From CAZNXJ01 sp964577115 (GTDB taxonomy: Bacteria; Planctomycetota; Planctomycetia; Pirellulales; Pirellulaceae): 64,000 nucleotides of DNA. The position numbers and the translations under genes were made by a program. Of the stretch, positions 1-9,029 are shown piece after piece (the stretch's first letter is position 1; each line of letters begins with the position of its first letter). The notes beneath the pieces are model-generated. The model saw only the letters and a program-made list of their open reading frames with translations. It was not told the DNA's origin and did not search any database. The DNA lies in contig CAZNXJ010000024.1 of NCBI GenBank assembly GCA_964577115.1, positions 1-64,000 of the forward strand, written 5' to 3'.

Positions 1-2
1 TG

Positions 3-277
3 GAGAAGGAAGTGATCGTCGCCGACGTGGCCGTCGTGTCGTGTGACGGCGGTCGAATTCGTACCCGCGCTCCCGACGCTCCACCCGGTGTTCACGACGC
101 AGCTTGGCGGGAGACAAAGAACGCGTCGAAATGTTCTAGCTGCAACCCGCAGGCGCTGAGGCGATCCTCCAAATCCGCGCTGCCAACCTGAGCGAAGATG
201 GCCGACTCCAGGACTACTTGCGCCATCGCCCCGGATACCCTTTTACTCGTCGCCCACCTCTCGCCCTGGCCACATAA
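3..277 (+). pseudogene. Decayed transposase, 3' part only (ISKra4-like?)
   Basis: An open frame entering from the left edge reads VVSCDGGRIRTRAPD, then GVHDAAWRETKNA, resembling the DGGR...WRE(T/D)K catalytic-core segment of transposases common in planctomycetes, which I associate with the ISKra4 group. The frame then loses similarity and stops near 191. A second frame, from about 140 to the stop at 277, reads AEAILQIRAANLSEDGRL and DYLRHRPG, which looks like the C-terminal end of the same protein family. A frameshift and an in-frame TAG near 137-139 separate the parts, so the gene is broken. The 5' part lies outside the window. The family name is recalled from memory; the disruption is seen directly. 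Confidence 0.55.
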
Positions 278-713
278 GCTGACGTGGGCCCGCTGTCTTG
301 CCCGCCACCTGGCAGCGGCCGAGACGCCCGTGAACGCCCCACTTTCCAAGAAAGCAGCACCACTCGGCTTCGGAACGCTTACACCCCTACGGCCGGGGCT
401 GGTTCCCGCGCATACAGGACGTGGGCTCCATGTTGGTCGCTTAGCTGCCGCTCCCCGGCAGCACACTGCCACAACAAACGGTCATCAGCGGGCGCGGTGT
501 ACCGCAAAACAGTAGCGAACAACCGGCGTCGGCACGCAATTTCAGAGTTGATGCTCGATTGCGTGCACCAAGCCGATGCGCGAGGGCACCCCTGCGAGCA
601 TCATCTTCTTGAAGATGGCACATTGTTTGCGTCCACACCGCTACCAACCTGTTGCCCGCAGACCGCAGCGAGTGGGTCCGCCGGCGCGAGCAACAATATC
701 ACGGGGGCGACGT
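278..713. other. Noncoding stretch before the glycan locus
   Basis: No reading frame here has recognisable protein similarity. Frames on both strands are low-complexity shadows rich in Arg, Ala and Pro. The stretch lies between the transposase remnant and the first nucleotide-sugar gene and must carry the promoter of the downstream plus-strand run, but no convincing -35/-10 pair or operator was found by eye. Confidence 0.5.
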
Positions 714-1832
714 ATGAGGACGAGAATCCTCATTACGGGCGGCGCTGGATTCATCGGATCCCACCTTGCCGACGAGCTGCTCGCACAAGGCTATGAAGTG
801 CGAGTACTCGACTGCCTTCTCCCACAAGTCCACGGTGCAGGTCAAAAGCGTCCTTCGTATCTTTCCGACGAAGTCCAGCTCCAGCTGGGCGACGTCCGGG
901 ACCCTCAAGCCATCCGCCGAGCCTTGCGCGGCGTCGATGCCGTATTCCACTTCGCGGCTGCCGTGGGTGTCGGCCAAAGCATGTATGAGGTGGCGCACTA
1001 TACGAGCGTAAACAACCTCGGTACGGCCGTTCTGCTTGAAGCGCTCGCGAACCATCCCATCGAGCGTCTCGTGGTCGCGTCAAGCATGAGCATCTATGGC
1101 GAAGGTGCATACCGCGATCCGGAAGGCAACGTACGCCAGGTCAGTGAGCGAACACCGGCGCAGCTCGAACGAGATGAATGGGAGCTGTGCGACGCACGGG
1201 GGCGGGTGCTCACTCCGCTGCCGACTCCCGAGACAAAACAACCAGCCGCGTCGTCCGTTTATGCTTTATCAAAGTATGATCAGGAACGGCTCTGCCTAAT
1301 CGTTGGCAGCGCCTACCATATCCCCACGGTGGCGTTACGATTCTTCAATGTTTATGGCCCGCGCCAGTCGTTGTCGAATCCCTACACGGGCGTGCTGGCG
1401 ATTTTCGCCTCGCGCTATCTCAGCCGCCGCGCCCCACTCATCTTTGAAGACGGGCGGCAACAGCGCGACTTCGTCAATGTGCACGATGTCGCTCGCGCCT
1501 GCCGTCTGGCTCTCCAATCCCCGCATGCTCCAGGCCAGGTATTCAATGTCGGCAGTGGCAACCCGGTAACGATCCGCTTTATCGCACGCGAAATGGCGGA
1601 CGTTCTGGGGTGGGAAGGCGGCGAACCGGAAATCTCCGGCAAATACCGCGTCGGAGATATCCGCCATTGCTTCGCGGATATCGCTAAGGCGCGCCGCCTG
1701 CTCGGCTACGAACCTCAAACAGCATTCCGCGACGGACTTGTCGAGCTGGCCGAATGGCTGGATGGGCAGGTTGCCGAAGATCGTTTGGACCTGGCAAGTC
1801 AAGAGCTGGCAGTGAGGGGTTTGGTGGTATGA
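714..1832 (+). CDS. NAD-dependent epimerase, dTDP-L-rhamnose 4-epimerase-like
   Basis: Extended short-chain dehydrogenase of 372 aa. The N-terminal Rossmann motif GGAGFIG sits at about residues 9-15, and the catalytic YxxxK occurs as YALSK. The segments AAAVGVGQSMYE, ASSMSIYGEG, RFFNVYGPRQ and a C-terminal GKYRVGDIRHCFADI are those I recall from dTDP-L-rhamnose 4-epimerases, which interconvert dTDP-L-rhamnose and dTDP-6-deoxy-L-talose. I chose the ATG at 714 because the GGAGFIG motif follows directly and GGGGGCGA lies just upstream; an in-frame start at 576 would add an unlikely tail. It is the first gene of the run and overlaps the next by 4 nt (ATGA), so the two are probably translationally coupled. 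The substrate is inferred; UDP-sugar epimerase remains possible. Confidence 0.85.
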   Translation: MRTRILITGGAGFIGSHLADELLAQGYEVRVLDCLLPQVHGAGQKRPSYLSDEVQLQLGDVRDPQAIRRALRGVDAVFHFAAAVGVGQSMYEVAHYTSVNNLGTAVLLEALANHPIERLVVASSMSIYGEGAYRDPEGNVRQVSERTPAQLERDEWELCDARGRVLTPLPTPETKQPAASSVYALSKYDQERLCLIVGSAYHIPTVALRFFNVYGPRQSLSNPYTGVLAIFASRYLSRRAPLIFEDGRQQRDFVNVHDVARACRLALQSPHAPGQVFNVGSGNPVTIRFIAREMADVLGWEGGEPEISGKYRVGDIRHCFADIAKARRLLGYEPQTAFRDGLVELAEWLDGQVAEDRLDLASQELAVRGLVV

Positions 1833-3025
1833 GACGTATGCATGAACAAACGGCGCGCAGTTCGCGGCCAGCCTCCCCCGACGAGTCGCGCACGTCGGAT
1901 CCGCGGGACACGACGCCGCGCCGCTCTCGCGGCTCATCATGGCGCCCCGTGGCGCTCGTCACCGGAGGAGCTGGTTTCATCGGCACCAACGTGACTCGGG
2001 CGCTGATTGAACGTGGCTATAACGTTCGCATCCTCGATAATCTCTCGCGGCCAGGCGTTTCCGGAAACTTGCGTTGGTTGCAGCGTAATTTCGGCGAGCG
2101 GCTCGAGGTCGTCGTCGAAGATGTCTCGCACTTCGATGCCGTGCACCAAGCCGTCGCAGGAGTCTCTCGCGTCTATCACTTCGCGGCGCAGGTCGCCGTG
2201 ACAACAAGCCTGCTGCGCCCGATCGACGACTTCGAAATCAATGTGCGCGGAACTCTCAATGTTCTTGAAGCGTGCCGCCAGCAGCCGGAACCACCGCGAC
2301 TGCTCTTCACGTCAACCAACAAAGTCTATGGCAGTTTGCCGCACGTGCCGTTGATTCCTGACGGCGAACAATACGGACCGGCCAATACAACGCTGCAACT
2401 TACGGGCATCGACGAGCGTCAACCGCTCGACTTCCACAGCCCTTATGGCTGCTCGAAAGGGGCTGCCGACCAGTACGTGCTCGATTACGCCCGCTGTTAC
2501 GGGCTTCCGAATGCCGTGTTTCGGATGAGCTGCATCTACGGCCCCCATCAGCACGGCACGGAAGATCAGGGCTGGGTAGCGCACTTTGCTCGCAGTGTAC
2601 TGGCTGATCGCGAGGTCGTGTTTTACGGCGATGGAAGGCAAGTACGAGACCTTCTATATGTCGAAGACCTGGCCGCCGCCATGCTGCAAGCCACAGATCA
2701 CATCGAGAGAACACGTGGGCGCGCCTACAACGTGGGCGGCGGTGTGCAAAACACCGCCAGCCTTCAGCAAGTGGTCCAGCAGTTGTCCACGCTGAGCGGC
2801 CGGATAATTCGCATCCGCTACGAAGACTGGCGTCCCGGAGATCAACGTTATTACGTGTCGGATATTCGGCAGCTTTGTAACGACACCGGTTGGCACCCGC
2901 GCGTGAGCGTCACCAACGGACTCCGCAAGCTATACGAATGGCTGGCCACTGAGACTCAGGCGACTTCGTTGGCGAACGAACCGGGCGGCTATTCACTTGC
3001 GACGCGCGAACCAGTTCCTTCGTGA
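1829..3025 (+). CDS. NAD-dependent epimerase, CDP-paratose 2-epimerase-like
   Basis: Extended SDR of 398 aa with an unusual hydrophilic N-terminal extension of about 35 residues before VALVTGGAGFIGTNV. The middle shows FTSTNKVYG, then YGCSKGAADQYVLDYAR containing YxxxK, and RMSCIYGPHQHGTEDQGWV. The CIYGP...EDQGWVA stretch is typical of CDP-paratose 2-epimerase (CDP-tyvelose synthesis) and its relatives. The start at 1829 overlaps the stop of the preceding epimerase (ATGA). With its neighbour it implies at least one modified deoxysugar donor for the glycosyltransferases downstream. No CDP-glucose synthesis genes are nearby, so the actual nucleotide sugar is open. Confidence 0.83.
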   Translation: MRRMHEQTARSSRPASPDESRTSDPRDTTPRRSRGSSWRPVALVTGGAGFIGTNVTRALIERGYNVRILDNLSRPGVSGNLRWLQRNFGERLEVVVEDVSHFDAVHQAVAGVSRVYHFAAQVAVTTSLLRPIDDFEINVRGTLNVLEACRQQPEPPRLLFTSTNKVYGSLPHVPLIPDGEQYGPANTTLQLTGIDERQPLDFHSPYGCSKGAADQYVLDYARCYGLPNAVFRMSCIYGPHQHGTEDQGWVAHFARSVLADREVVFYGDGRQVRDLLYVEDLAAAMLQATDHIERTRGRAYNVGGGVQNTASLQQVVQQLSTLSGRIIRIRYEDWRPGDQRYYVSDIRQLCNDTGWHPRVSVTNGLRKLYEWLATETQATSLANEPGGYSLATREPVPS

Positions 3026-3138
3026 GCGCAAGACGCTACGGGACGAGGTCGCTCGTGCGCCCCGACTGCCGTCACGAAATCTGACACCTCCGCACGTCTC
3101 CTCTCCGGTTTCTGCTCACCTCATACAAGGCACTCTGC

Positions 3139-4170
3139 ATGATCGACAGTTCGGCCGAAAGCCGGCCAACGGGTGCGCCGTCCGCGAGTTCTTCGCCGGT
3201 GCCCCATACACCTCGACGAGTCGCCGTGTGGACCGCTCCGGGGCATTCCGAGATCCGCACTTGCGAATGGCCTTCGCCCGGGCCGCGGCAAGTGCTCGTA
3301 CGCCTGCACGGTTGCGGCGTATGCAGTTCCAACGTTCCGGTTTGGGAAGGACGTCCCTGGTTTGAATACCCGCTTGCGCCCGGAGCGCCCGGACACGAGG
3401 GATGGGGTGTCATCGCTGCCATCGGCGAAGAAGTTCTGCAGCTTGCGGTAGGCCAGCCCGTCGCCGTTCTCTCGAATGCCGCCTACGCGGACTTCGCTCT
3501 GGTAGACGCCACGCACGTCGTGTCACTTCCGCAGGAGCTCGCGGGGGCAGCGTTACCTGGCGAACCGCTGGCGTGCGCGTACAACGTTTTCCGTCGCAGC
3601 GACGTGCGGCCCGGTACCCGCGTTGCGATCGTCGGCATCGGTTTTTTGGGCGCTATTCTCGTGCGGCTGTGTGCCACGGCAGGCGCAGCTGTCGCCGCGA
3701 TTTCCCGCCGCCCTTTTGCCCAGGGCATGGCCCTCCTACAGGGCGCTCATCTCGTGCTCGGCGACGACATGCACGCGGTGCAACGAGAAATCAGCGAATG
3801 GACGGAAGGCCGCGGGTGCGATGTCGTTATTGAAGCTACCGGAGCGCAGCAGCCGCTGACGTTGGCTGGCGAGTTGGTAGCAACGCGCGGCCGATTAGTG
3901 ATCGCCGGCTACCATCAGGACGGCTTGCGGCACGTCGATATGCAATCGTGGAACTGGCGCGGCATCGACGTGATCAATGCGCACGAGCGCGACCCGAGCA
4001 TTTATGTGGAAGGCATGCGTTTGGCACTCGGCGCCATCGCATCTGGAAACCTCGACACTCGTCACCTCTTCACGCACCGGTATGCGCTGGAACAGCTTCC
4101 CGAAGCGATCGAAATGGCTCGCCGGCGACCCGACGGTTTTTTGAAAGCACTCATTTTGACCGCTGCCTGA
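3139..4170 (+). CDS. Medium-chain (MDR) alcohol/sugar dehydrogenase
   Basis: The product is 343 aa in the alcohol-dehydrogenase superfamily. The GroES-like N-terminal half has HGCGVCSSNVPVW and GAPGHEGWGVIA, giving a candidate zinc Cys and the conserved GHE. The Rossmann half has VGIGFLGAI followed by a likely NAD(P)-binding beta strand, and CDVVIEATG. The four-cysteine structural zinc loop of classical alcohol dehydrogenases is not visible. It lies 113 nt after the second epimerase and 74 nt before the glycosyltransferase, all on the same strand, so it probably oxidises or reduces a sugar intermediate of the same glycan. Relatives act on sorbitol, inositol or sugar lactones; the substrate cannot be given. 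Confidence 0.8.
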   Translation: MIDSSAESRPTGAPSASSSPVPHTPRRVAVWTAPGHSEIRTCEWPSPGPRQVLVRLHGCGVCSSNVPVWEGRPWFEYPLAPGAPGHEGWGVIAAIGEEVLQLAVGQPVAVLSNAAYADFALVDATHVVSLPQELAGAALPGEPLACAYNVFRRSDVRPGTRVAIVGIGFLGAILVRLCATAGAAVAAISRRPFAQGMALLQGAHLVLGDDMHAVQREISEWTEGRGCDVVIEATGAQQPLTLAGELVATRGRLVIAGYHQDGLRHVDMQSWNWRGIDVINAHERDPSIYVEGMRLALGAIASGNLDTRHLFTHRYALEQLPEAIEMARRRPDGFLKALILTAA

Positions 4171-4244
4171 GGGAACTCGAGGCAATTGCCAAACTGTTGA
4201 TTCGCACCTTTTGTTTACCTTCACGACGAGGATTAACTGGCACG

Positions 4245-5375
4245 ATGCGTATCTTGATGACGACGGACACAGTCGGTGGCGTATGGACCTATTCGCTGGA
4301 CCTCATCGCCGCGTTCGAATCTTACTGCTGTGATATAACGCTGGCCACGATGGGCGCTCCGCTGCGCCCCGTGCAGCGTGCCGAACTCCAATCGCTCCGG
4401 AATGTCACGCTACGGGAGAGCACCTGTCGGCTGGAATGGATGGAAAACTCGTGGGCTGACATGGACGAGGCAGGCGAATGGCTGATGGGATTGGCAAGCG
4501 AAGCGCCGTTCGACCTGATCCATCTGAACCATTACTGCCATGGCAACCTGCCCTGGAGCGTGCCCATAGTTATGGTGGGCCATTCCTGTGTATGGTCATG
4601 GCACCACGCCGTGCGCGGGACGGCACCAGGCGCCGAGTGGTCGTGCTATTACGAACGCGTACAAGCGGGTTTGCGAGCTGCTGACCGAGTAATCACGCCG
4701 AGCTGGGCGATGCGCCGCTGCCTCGAGGAGCACTACGGGCCGCTCGATTCGATCCAAGTCATTTACAACGCGCGCAACCGTCAGACCCTCGGCCCATCGC
4801 TAAAGCGTCCGTTTGTACTCGCCGCCGGGCGCCTTTGGGATGAAGCCAAGAACGTCGACATGCTGGCGCGCGTGGCGCGGCGGGTTGCCTGGCCCATCCA
4901 TCTGGCCGGGGATACCGCACATCCGGACGGCGGTACACGCGAGGTCGCCGGCGTCAAGCTGCTCGGCCCGGTCGATTCCGACCATCTCGCTCACTGGATG
5001 AGCCACGCGGCCATCTACGCGCTGCCCGCGAAGTATGAACCGTTTGGCCTCTCGATTCTTGAGGCAGCTCTGTCCGGCTGCGCACTGGTGCTCGGCGACA
5101 TTCCCTCGCTGAGCGAGATCTGGGGCCAACACGCATTGTATGTCGATCCCAACTCCGAAGATGAGCTCGCCGAAACCATCAATCGCCTCACAAGTGACAT
5201 GCATCTGCGGGCTCGCTATGCCAGCCGAGCTCGCGAACGTGCACTACAGCTCACCCCTGCGCGGATGGCTGCGGAATATTACGCCACCTACCAGCAGCTC
5301 GCAAATCGAGCGAATGGTGCCGTTGCAAGTGCCAAGGAACGTTCTGAAAGGGATGCTGCTGCATGCGCTTCGTGA
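4245..5375 (+). CDS. GT4-family glycosyltransferase (GT-B fold)
   Basis: The product is 376 aa. The start MRILMTTDTVGGVWTYSLDL carries the glycine-rich N-terminal loop of GT4 enzymes (GGVWTY), and FVLAAGRLWDEAKNVD opens the C-terminal nucleotide-sugar domain. EPFGLSILEAALSGCALV is the E-x7-E motif that contacts the donor. I chose the ATG at 4245; the longer frame from 3948 overlaps the dehydrogenase gene and is low-complexity. The 3' end overlaps the next gene by 13 nt. It likely transfers a sugar made by the enzymes encoded upstream. Acceptor and linkage are unknown. Confidence 0.87.
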   Translation: MRILMTTDTVGGVWTYSLDLIAAFESYCCDITLATMGAPLRPVQRAELQSLRNVTLRESTCRLEWMENSWADMDEAGEWLMGLASEAPFDLIHLNHYCHGNLPWSVPIVMVGHSCVWSWHHAVRGTAPGAEWSCYYERVQAGLRAADRVITPSWAMRRCLEEHYGPLDSIQVIYNARNRQTLGPSLKRPFVLAAGRLWDEAKNVDMLARVARRVAWPIHLAGDTAHPDGGTREVAGVKLLGPVDSDHLAHWMSHAAIYALPAKYEPFGLSILEAALSGCALVLGDIPSLSEIWGQHALYVDPNSEDELAETINRLTSDMHLRARYASRARERALQLTPARMAAEYYATYQQLANRANGAVASAKERSERDAAACAS

Positions 5376-6592
5376 TGTTCTATCATTCACTGGTCTCCGA
5401 CTGGAATCATGGAAACGCGCATTTCCTGCGCGGCGTCGTCCGCGAGCTGCTCGCAAGAGGGCACGAGGTATCGGTCTATGAACCGGCGAACAATTGGAGC
5501 CTGACGAACCTGCGTGCCGAGCACGGCGAGAAGCCGCTCGCAGACCTACACGAGCGAATGCCCTATCTCGCGAGCACATTCTACGATCACGACACGCTTG
5601 ATCTCGATGCAGCGCTCGCAGGAGCGGACGTGGTGCTCGTCCACGAGTGGAACGAGCATGCGCTGGTCAATCGCATTGGCGAGCATCGTCGGACGGACGG
5701 TAGTTACCGATTGCTGTTCCACGATACGCACCATCGCTCGGTAACTGACCCGCGTTCCATGGCGGCATACGACCTGAGCAACTATGACGGAGTGCTGGCC
5801 TTTGGCCGCGTGATCCGCGACGTCTATTTGCGCAAAGGTTGGACTCGGCAGGCATGGACGTGGCATGAGGCAGCCGATGCCGAACTGTTCCGGCCGCTGC
5901 CGGCGGCCGACAAGGAAGGCGATATCTTGTGGATTGGCAACTGGGGCGATGATGAACGGACGCAGGAATTGCACGAAATGCTCATCGGACCCGTGCGAGC
6001 GTTAAAACTCAAAGCGCGCGTCCATGGCGTGCGCTATCCCATCGAGGGGCGCAAGGCGCTCGCCGCCGCCGGTATCGAATACCGGGGTTGGATTCCCAAT
6101 TACCGCGTCCCCGAGGTGTTCGCTCGCTTCCGGACCACAATCCATATCCCGCGCCGACCTTACCGTGAGCAACTGCCGGGAATTCCCACGATCCGTGTGT
6201 TTGAAGCGCTCGCCTGCGGCATTCCGCTCGTTTCCGTTGAGTGGAATGACCTGGAAGGGCTGTTTCAGCCGGGAAAGGACTTCCTCGTCGCGCGGGACGG
6301 CGCCGCAATGTTCGAGCATCTGCGTTCCATCCTGTCCGACCCGGATGGGCTGGGCGCCGAGTTGGCTCGGCACGGCCGCAATACAATCCTCGCGCGCCAC
6401 ACCTGTCGACACCGCGCCGACGAGTTGCTGGCGATTTGCCGCGCGTTGGGCGTGGATGATCCGTCTAAACTCCGGCTTCAAGTTAGTTCTGTGTGTGGCC
6501 CGCCGCATCGACGGAAGGTGCCCTTCAGTGAAGGCTCGGAAAGCATCCCCTGGCTCGCCAGCCCGCCGCGCGGGACTTTGCCGACAACCTGA
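5363..6592 (+). CDS. CgeB-family glycosyltransferase 1
   Basis: The product is 409 aa, beginning MRFVMFYHSLVSDWNHGNAH, with the small aromatic/glycine motif (WNHGNAHF) seen in CgeB-type proteins, named after a Bacillus spore-maturation protein. The C-terminal third contains GIPTIRVFEALACGIPLVS, FQPGKDFLVARDG and a final HTCRHRADELL segment, matching the glycosyltransferase 'family 1-2' domain found in CgeB. The start overlaps the preceding glycosyltransferase by 13 nt. The last roughly 40 residues are poorly conserved and proline-rich. It differs clearly from the two CgeB paralogues that follow and probably adds a different sugar. Confidence 0.82.
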   Translation: MRFVMFYHSLVSDWNHGNAHFLRGVVRELLARGHEVSVYEPANNWSLTNLRAEHGEKPLADLHERMPYLASTFYDHDTLDLDAALAGADVVLVHEWNEHALVNRIGEHRRTDGSYRLLFHDTHHRSVTDPRSMAAYDLSNYDGVLAFGRVIRDVYLRKGWTRQAWTWHEAADAELFRPLPAADKEGDILWIGNWGDDERTQELHEMLIGPVRALKLKARVHGVRYPIEGRKALAAAGIEYRGWIPNYRVPEVFARFRTTIHIPRRPYREQLPGIPTIRVFEALACGIPLVSVEWNDLEGLFQPGKDFLVARDGAAMFEHLRSILSDPDGLGAELARHGRNTILARHTCRHRADELLAICRALGVDDPSKLRLQVSSVCGPPHRRKVPFSEGSESIPWLASPPRGTLPTT

Positions 6593-6649
6593 CACAGTGC
6601 CGTCTTGCCAGTGGGCGGGACGCCGGGGCGTGCAAGGAGACAAGCAGGC

Positions 6650-7810
6650 ATGGCAACTCTACGAATCGCATTTTTCGGCTCGAGCCTCGTATCGGCATAT
6701 TGGAACGGAGCGGCGACGTACTATCGCGGAATTATTCGCGCGCTGTTTCACCGCGGACATCGTGTGACATTCTACGAGCCCGATGCATTCGACCGCCAAA
6801 AACATCGCGATCTGGTAGACGATCCGGAGTGGTCCGAGGTGGTTGTGTACCCGGCGGAAGAAGCTGCCGCATTGTGGGCCATCGAACAGGCCGCGACGGC
6901 AGACCTCGTTGTCAAGGCGAGTGGCGTCGGAGTGTTTGATGAGCTGCTCGAGCGCGAAGTCGCGCGGCTCAGCGCACCGCACCGCATGACAGCCTTCTGG
7001 GACGTTGATGCGCCGGCAACGCTCGAACGCATGCAGCAGAATCCAAGCGATCCACTTCGGTCCCTTGTGCCGACGTTTGATCTGGTGCTGACGTATGGCG
7101 GTGGGCCGCCGGTCGTTTCGGCATACCGCCAGTTCGGCGCACGCGACTGCATACCCATTTACAATGGGCTCGATCCCGACATCCATCATCCGGTAGCGCC
7201 CGACCCGCGTTTCGAGGCGACGCTCGCGTTTCTCGGCAACCGTTTGCCCGACCGCGAAGCGCGTGTGAAAGAGTTTTTTCTCGAGCCTGCTCAGCAATTT
7301 CTCGCCGACCGTTTTTTGCTCGGCGGCAACGGGTGGACGCAGCATGCCGAGCTGCCACCCAACGTAGCTGCGCTCGGGCATGTCTATACTCGCGACCATA
7401 ACGCGCTGAACTGCACACCTCGTGCGGTACTGAACATCAGCCGCGATAGCATGGCACGCTTCGGCTACTCGCCCGCGACGCGCGTGTTCGAAGCAGCGGG
7501 CGCTGGTGCATGCCTGATTACGGACGAGTGGGTTGGCATCGAGCAGTTTCTTGAGCCAGGTAGCGAGATACTCGTGGCCGCAAGCGGCGACGCGGTAGCT
7601 CGGCACCTGCGCGACCTGTCATGGGAACGCGCACGATCCATCGGCGAGGCCGCTCGAGCGCGCGTCTGCCGAGAACATACATATGCACACCGAGCCGAAC
7701 GGCTGGAAGCGATCTTCGGTGGGGCAATCGCTGCGCCCCAAAATACTGCGACCGCAGACACGGCCGTATCGTCTTCCACGGCGCAAAACGGTTCGCGAAG
7801 TTGTGTCTGA
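6650..7810 (+). CDS. CgeB-family glycosyltransferase 2
   Basis: The product is 386 aa. AAGGAGA at 6634-6640 lies 9 nt before the chosen ATG at 6650; an upstream in-frame start at 6605 lacks such a site. N-terminal IAFFGSSLVSAYWNGAATY and YYRGIIRALFHRGHRVTFYE correspond to the GNGxATxYRG...RGH motif shared with the next gene. The C-terminal part has FGYSPATRVFEAAGAGACL, FLEPGSEILVA and a closing EHTYAHRAERLEAI. It is a paralogue of the gene at 7833, so the pair looks like a tandem duplication. Its function is inferred as a glycosyltransferase acting on the product of the locus. Confidence 0.82.
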   Translation: MATLRIAFFGSSLVSAYWNGAATYYRGIIRALFHRGHRVTFYEPDAFDRQKHRDLVDDPEWSEVVVYPAEEAAALWAIEQAATADLVVKASGVGVFDELLEREVARLSAPHRMTAFWDVDAPATLERMQQNPSDPLRSLVPTFDLVLTYGGGPPVVSAYRQFGARDCIPIYNGLDPDIHHPVAPDPRFEATLAFLGNRLPDREARVKEFFLEPAQQFLADRFLLGGNGWTQHAELPPNVAALGHVYTRDHNALNCTPRAVLNISRDSMARFGYSPATRVFEAAGAGACLITDEWVGIEQFLEPGSEILVAASGDAVARHLRDLSWERARSIGEAARARVCREHTYAHRAERLEAIFGGAIAAPQNTATADTAVSSSTAQNGSRSCV

Positions 7811-7832
7811 CCCAACGCCGCAGAGCATCCTC

Positions 7833-8999
7833 ATGGAAAATCAATCGTCCCAGCCCGCCGACTCGCCAATGCGTATCGTGATTCTCGGGCTCTCGATTAC
7901 GTCCTCCTGGGGCAACGGACACGCCACATGCTATCGAGGACTCGTTCGGGCGCTCGTCCGGCGCGGGCACCAGGTTCTGTTTCTCGAACGAGACGTGCCC
8001 TGGTATGCCGCGCATCGCGACCTGCCCCAGCCACCATTCGGAACGACGCGGCTGTATGAAAACCTGGGCGACCTGCGAACGAACTATCGCCGCCAGGTGA
8101 GCGAGGCTGAGTTGGTAATCGTGGGATCCTACGTTCCTGAGGGCGTCGCCGTCGGCCAGTGGGTGATGGAAACGGCCAGCGGCGTCGTCGCGTTCTACGA
8201 TATTGATACTCCCGTAACGCTCGCCAAGCTCGCTCGCGGCGACTACGACTATTTATCTCCCGAGCTTATAGCACATTATCATTTGTACCTTTCATTCACC
8301 GGTGGCTCCATTCTGCAACGACTGGAGAACGAGTTCGGAGCCCCTCTCGCGCTGCCGCTATATTGCGCCTTCGATCCGCATCTTTATTTCCCGGAAGACG
8401 TCGCCCCTCCATTCGAGCTCGGTTATATGGGCACTTTCAGCGCGGACCGCCAACCGACGCTCGAACAACTGCTTATCCACCCGGCTCAGCAGCTAGGCGC
8501 CCGGCGCTTCGTGGTCGCGGGCCCTCAGTACCCGATAGACATCCATTGGCCAGACAACGTGCAACGGATCGAACACCTTCCGCCTAGTAAGCATCGGCGA
8601 TTCTACTGCGCGCAGCGATTTACTCTGAACGTTACACGGCGAGACATGATCGAAGCGGGATATTCGCCGAGTGTGCGGTTATTCGAAGCGGCCGCGTGCG
8701 GCACCCCCATCATCAGCGACTGGTGGCAGGGGCTCGACGAGTTCTTTATACCAGGCGAGGAGATACTCATTGCTCGTACTTCAAGCGATGTGGTCCATCA
8801 TTTGCGGACCCTATCGGAAGATCAACGCCGGCAGTTGGGAGAGCGATCGCGAGCGCGCGTCTTGCAAGAACATACGTGCGAACATCGGGCTCGCGAATTA
8901 GAGTCATATTGCTGCACCGCGCGTCAGCGGCGTTCGCGCGGAGCGGTCCAGCGGTCGGCCGCCGTCAAGGGCAGCGCTGGTTCGGCCCTCGGCTCCTAG
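7833..8999 (+). CDS. CgeB-family glycosyltransferase 3
   Basis: The product is 388 aa from the ATG at 7833, 22 nt after the previous stop. An internal ATG at about 7869 that begins MRIVILGLSITSSWGNG is the better match to its paralogue and is an alternative start. GNGHATCYRGLVRALVRRGH and AGYSPSVRLFEAAACGTPI, FFIPGEEILIA, EHTCEHRARELE align throughout with the preceding protein. The extreme C-terminus after about residue 360 is Arg/Ala/Ser-rich and unconserved. It is probably cotranscribed with the whole run from 714. The donor is unknown. Confidence 0.82.
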   Translation: MENQSSQPADSPMRIVILGLSITSSWGNGHATCYRGLVRALVRRGHQVLFLERDVPWYAAHRDLPQPPFGTTRLYENLGDLRTNYRRQVSEAELVIVGSYVPEGVAVGQWVMETASGVVAFYDIDTPVTLAKLARGDYDYLSPELIAHYHLYLSFTGGSILQRLENEFGAPLALPLYCAFDPHLYFPEDVAPPFELGYMGTFSADRQPTLEQLLIHPAQQLGARRFVVAGPQYPIDIHWPDNVQRIEHLPPSKHRRFYCAQRFTLNVTRRDMIEAGYSPSVRLFEAAACGTPIISDWWQGLDEFFIPGEEILIARTSSDVVHHLRTLSEDQRRQLGERSRARVLQEHTCEHRARELESYCCTARQRRSRGAVQRSAAVKGSAGSALGS

Positions 9000-9029
9000 T
9001 GTAGCGCCGCACAAGGAGAACCGTCCGCC

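Noticed and set aside
6659..7606. 315-codon minus-strand frame opposite CgeB gene 2
   Set aside because: A shadow frame of the glycosyltransferase; Cys/Arg-rich, with no domain.
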